64,000 nucleotides of DNA, taken from assembly GCA_934675465.1 (NCBI GenBank), contig CAKUQM010000002.1:26789-90788 (forward strand), in the 5' to 3' direction. Numbering within the stretch: the first letter of the stretch is position 1; every line of letters starts with the position of its first letter. The position numbers and the translations under genes are program-made. The notes below the pieces were generated by a model. The model was not told the DNA's origin, searched no databases, and saw only the letters and a program-made list of their open reading frames with translations. Below, piece by piece: positions 62,834 through 64,000 of this stretch. This DNA comes from an uncultured Erysipelotrichaceae bacterium (GTDB taxonomy: Bacteria; Bacillota_I; Bacilli_A; Erysipelotrichales; Erysipelotrichaceae).

Positions 62834-64000
62834 TTATTTCAATAAAAAATATAAAAAGTCATCTAAGTTTTGAATTTTATCTATGTTGTTAAAAAGAAGA
62901 TTGTTGTCATATAAAATATCGCTTAAACCAGCATATAGTTTTCTAAAATCATCATTTGTATCTCTTTTTATTAGTATTAGACAAACTAAATTAATCTTTG
63001 ATTTATTCCAAGTAACTTTAGTGTTGTTTACCATTACATATAATTTTGTGCTCAAGGCATTTTGAATATTTGAATGTGGTATTGCAAACTTATCAAAGAA
63101 ACATGTTGATGATAAATTTTCTCTACTTATCACTTGATTGTAAAAATCTTCTAAGACATCGTTATTGTCTAATGCCTTTTCACATAAGAAGTTAATCGCT
63201 TCATATTTATCCATCTTTTCATTTAAGACATAGAAAGTATCTTTTGTAAGATATTTATTAATCAAATTAGAAACTTCATTAGCATTCTTTTCTTTTATAA
63301 ATGTAGTAATCGCTTCCTGTACCTTGATAATATCTTTATCAGAGGCAAATGGAGATACTATACATTTCCTAATGTTTCTATTAACATCTTCTTCGGTAGT
63401 GATAATTAGACAACTCTTATATAGTCTATAAGGAATATCAGATGTTGAGTTATAAAAGCCCATTATTTGTACCTTATAGCCAATTTCCTTAACAATCTTA
63501 TCAGCCAAGATGGTGTTAGTTCCTGGGAAAGACGATACTAAAATAATTGGGGCAATTGATGCTTTTTCGGCAGCTTGCTCAATCGCATAGCCAATGTGAA
63601 TGGCGATTAAATTAATTTCAACTTCTGGAATATTTATATTAAAGTTCTTTGCGATTTTAGAGGCAATGGATACAGCTACCTCATATACATATGGTGCGTT
63701 TTGTTTAATAGAAATATTAGTTGGAACATAACTAATAGAGTTCATGCATCTTTTGATCATTTCAGATACATGAAGACAAAAGACACTTAAGAATTCTTGA
63801 TAATCTATAGAAGTTAAATAATAGTAATTAAAAGTATCTTCGACAATTTCTCTTATCATTTTCACAAAAGAATCTGACAGGTCAAAGACTCTAGGTTTTT
63901 CACCATTTCTAGAAATAAAACCATCAAGAGTTTGTTCAATTTCTTTAATAGTTAATAATTTATTGATATAGTGCATATGAAATTTAGTTTCCAACATTTC
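62834..64000 (-). CDS. PRD-containing PTS regulator with C-terminal EIIA domain (5' end outside window)
   Basis: The last ~388 residues of a larger protein; the frame is open to the window edge and LicR/MtlR-type regulators are usually 500-700 residues. Visible parts: a PRD (about 40-170; conserved His in FCLHVSEMIKR and AIHIGYAIE), an EIIB-like domain (PIILVSSFPGTNTILADKIV, with Ser in place of the usual Cys), and a fructose/mannitol-type EIIA domain with FAIPHSN as the phosphohistidine site. The DNA-binding domain lies outside. It should activate a PTS operon located beyond the window. Confidence 0.85.
   Translation of the reverse strand, partial: EMLETKFHMHYINKLLTIKEIEQTLDGFISRNGEKPRVFDLSDSFVKMIREIVEDTFNYYYLTSIDYQEFLSVFCLHVSEMIKRCMNSISYVPTNISIKQNAPYVYEVAVSIASKIAKNFNINIPEVEINLIAIHIGYAIEQAAEKASIAPIILVSSFPGTNTILADKIVKEIGYKVQIMGFYNSTSDIPYRLYKSCLIITTEEDVNRNIRKCIVSPFASDKDIIKVQEAITTFIKEKNANEVSNLINKYLTKDTFYVLNEKMDKYEAINFLCEKALDNNDVLEDFYNQVISRENLSSTCFFDKFAIPHSNIQNALSTKLYVMVNNTKVTWNKSKINLVCLILIKRDTNDDFRKLYAGLSDILYDNNLLFNNIDKIQNLDDFLYFLLK

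Overview
The window is low-GC DNA with AT-rich codons, AGGAGG-type ribosome binding sites, many UUG/GUG starts and a rsmG-noc-parA-parB cluster. This points to a Bacillota (Firmicutes) chromosome. The combination of gene families (typA, trkH-type ktrB, a CofE-like ligase, LPXTG pili, many PTS genes with PRD regulators, FucO and AdhE) fits an anaerobic gut or oral member of the Erysipelotrichia best. The class is an inference and the genus cannot be fixed from the sequence alone. The DNA is chromosomal core interleaved with accessory islands.

Layout. 1-2190: the end of an unknown gene and an AbiEi/AbiEii-like type IV toxin-antitoxin pair. 2289-6678: a complete beta-glucoside operon (promoter with overlapping cre box, RAT/terminator switch, licT, bglP, bglA). 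6872-9775: a small lipoprotein and a second AbiE-like pair with strong palindromic operators. 9845-12366 (minus): a CofE-like ligase and FucO lactaldehyde reductase. 12404-14410: KtrB/KtrA potassium uptake. 14480-20564: an accessory island with a DUF262/DUF1524 nuclease-like protein, a small repeat protein, a WYL regulator, a PolC-derived protein that has lost its catalytic aspartates, and an XRE regulator. 20673-23339 (minus): AdhE, with a Rex operator and a cre box upstream. 23462-33349: core genes yitT, rsmG, noc, parA, parB, telA, yfcE, a YuiD-like gene, a sigma factor, uppP, trxA and a Na/Pi transporter. 33572-41937: a nine-gene sugar operon (LevR-like regulator, mannose-family PTS EIIA/B/C/D, a TIM-barrel isomerase/epimerase, two fructose-6-phosphate-aldolase-like proteins, a glycerol dehydrogenase). 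42049-46845: transposase debris, a frameshifted TetR gene, small membrane and lipoprotein genes and an LtaS-like enzyme. 46949-50787: a DUF1016 nuclease, tRNA-Leu, typA and a second copy of the small lipoprotein. 51028-62584: a sortase-assembled pilus locus headed by a ~2675-residue repeat adhesin. 62597-64000 (minus): a small unknown protein and the end of a PRD/EIIA regulator.

How the genes work together. The metabolic genes describe a fermenter that takes up sugars by PTS under CcpA and PRD control and discards electrons through Fe-dependent alcohol dehydrogenases (AdhE, FucO, GldA), at least AdhE apparently under Rex control. In the 33.5-42 kb operon the likely logic is import as a phosphosugar, isomerisation or epimerisation, aldol cleavage, and reduction of the ketone product by GldA.

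The most unusual items are: the PolC-like pseudo-polymerase; the (TA)9 tract inside the adhesin reading frame, where loss or gain of one unit gives an early stop; a TetR regulator split by a 2-base AT-repeat indel; the AbiEi operator palindromes around candidate promoters; and the aldolase tandem in which one copy has lost the catalytic aspartate.
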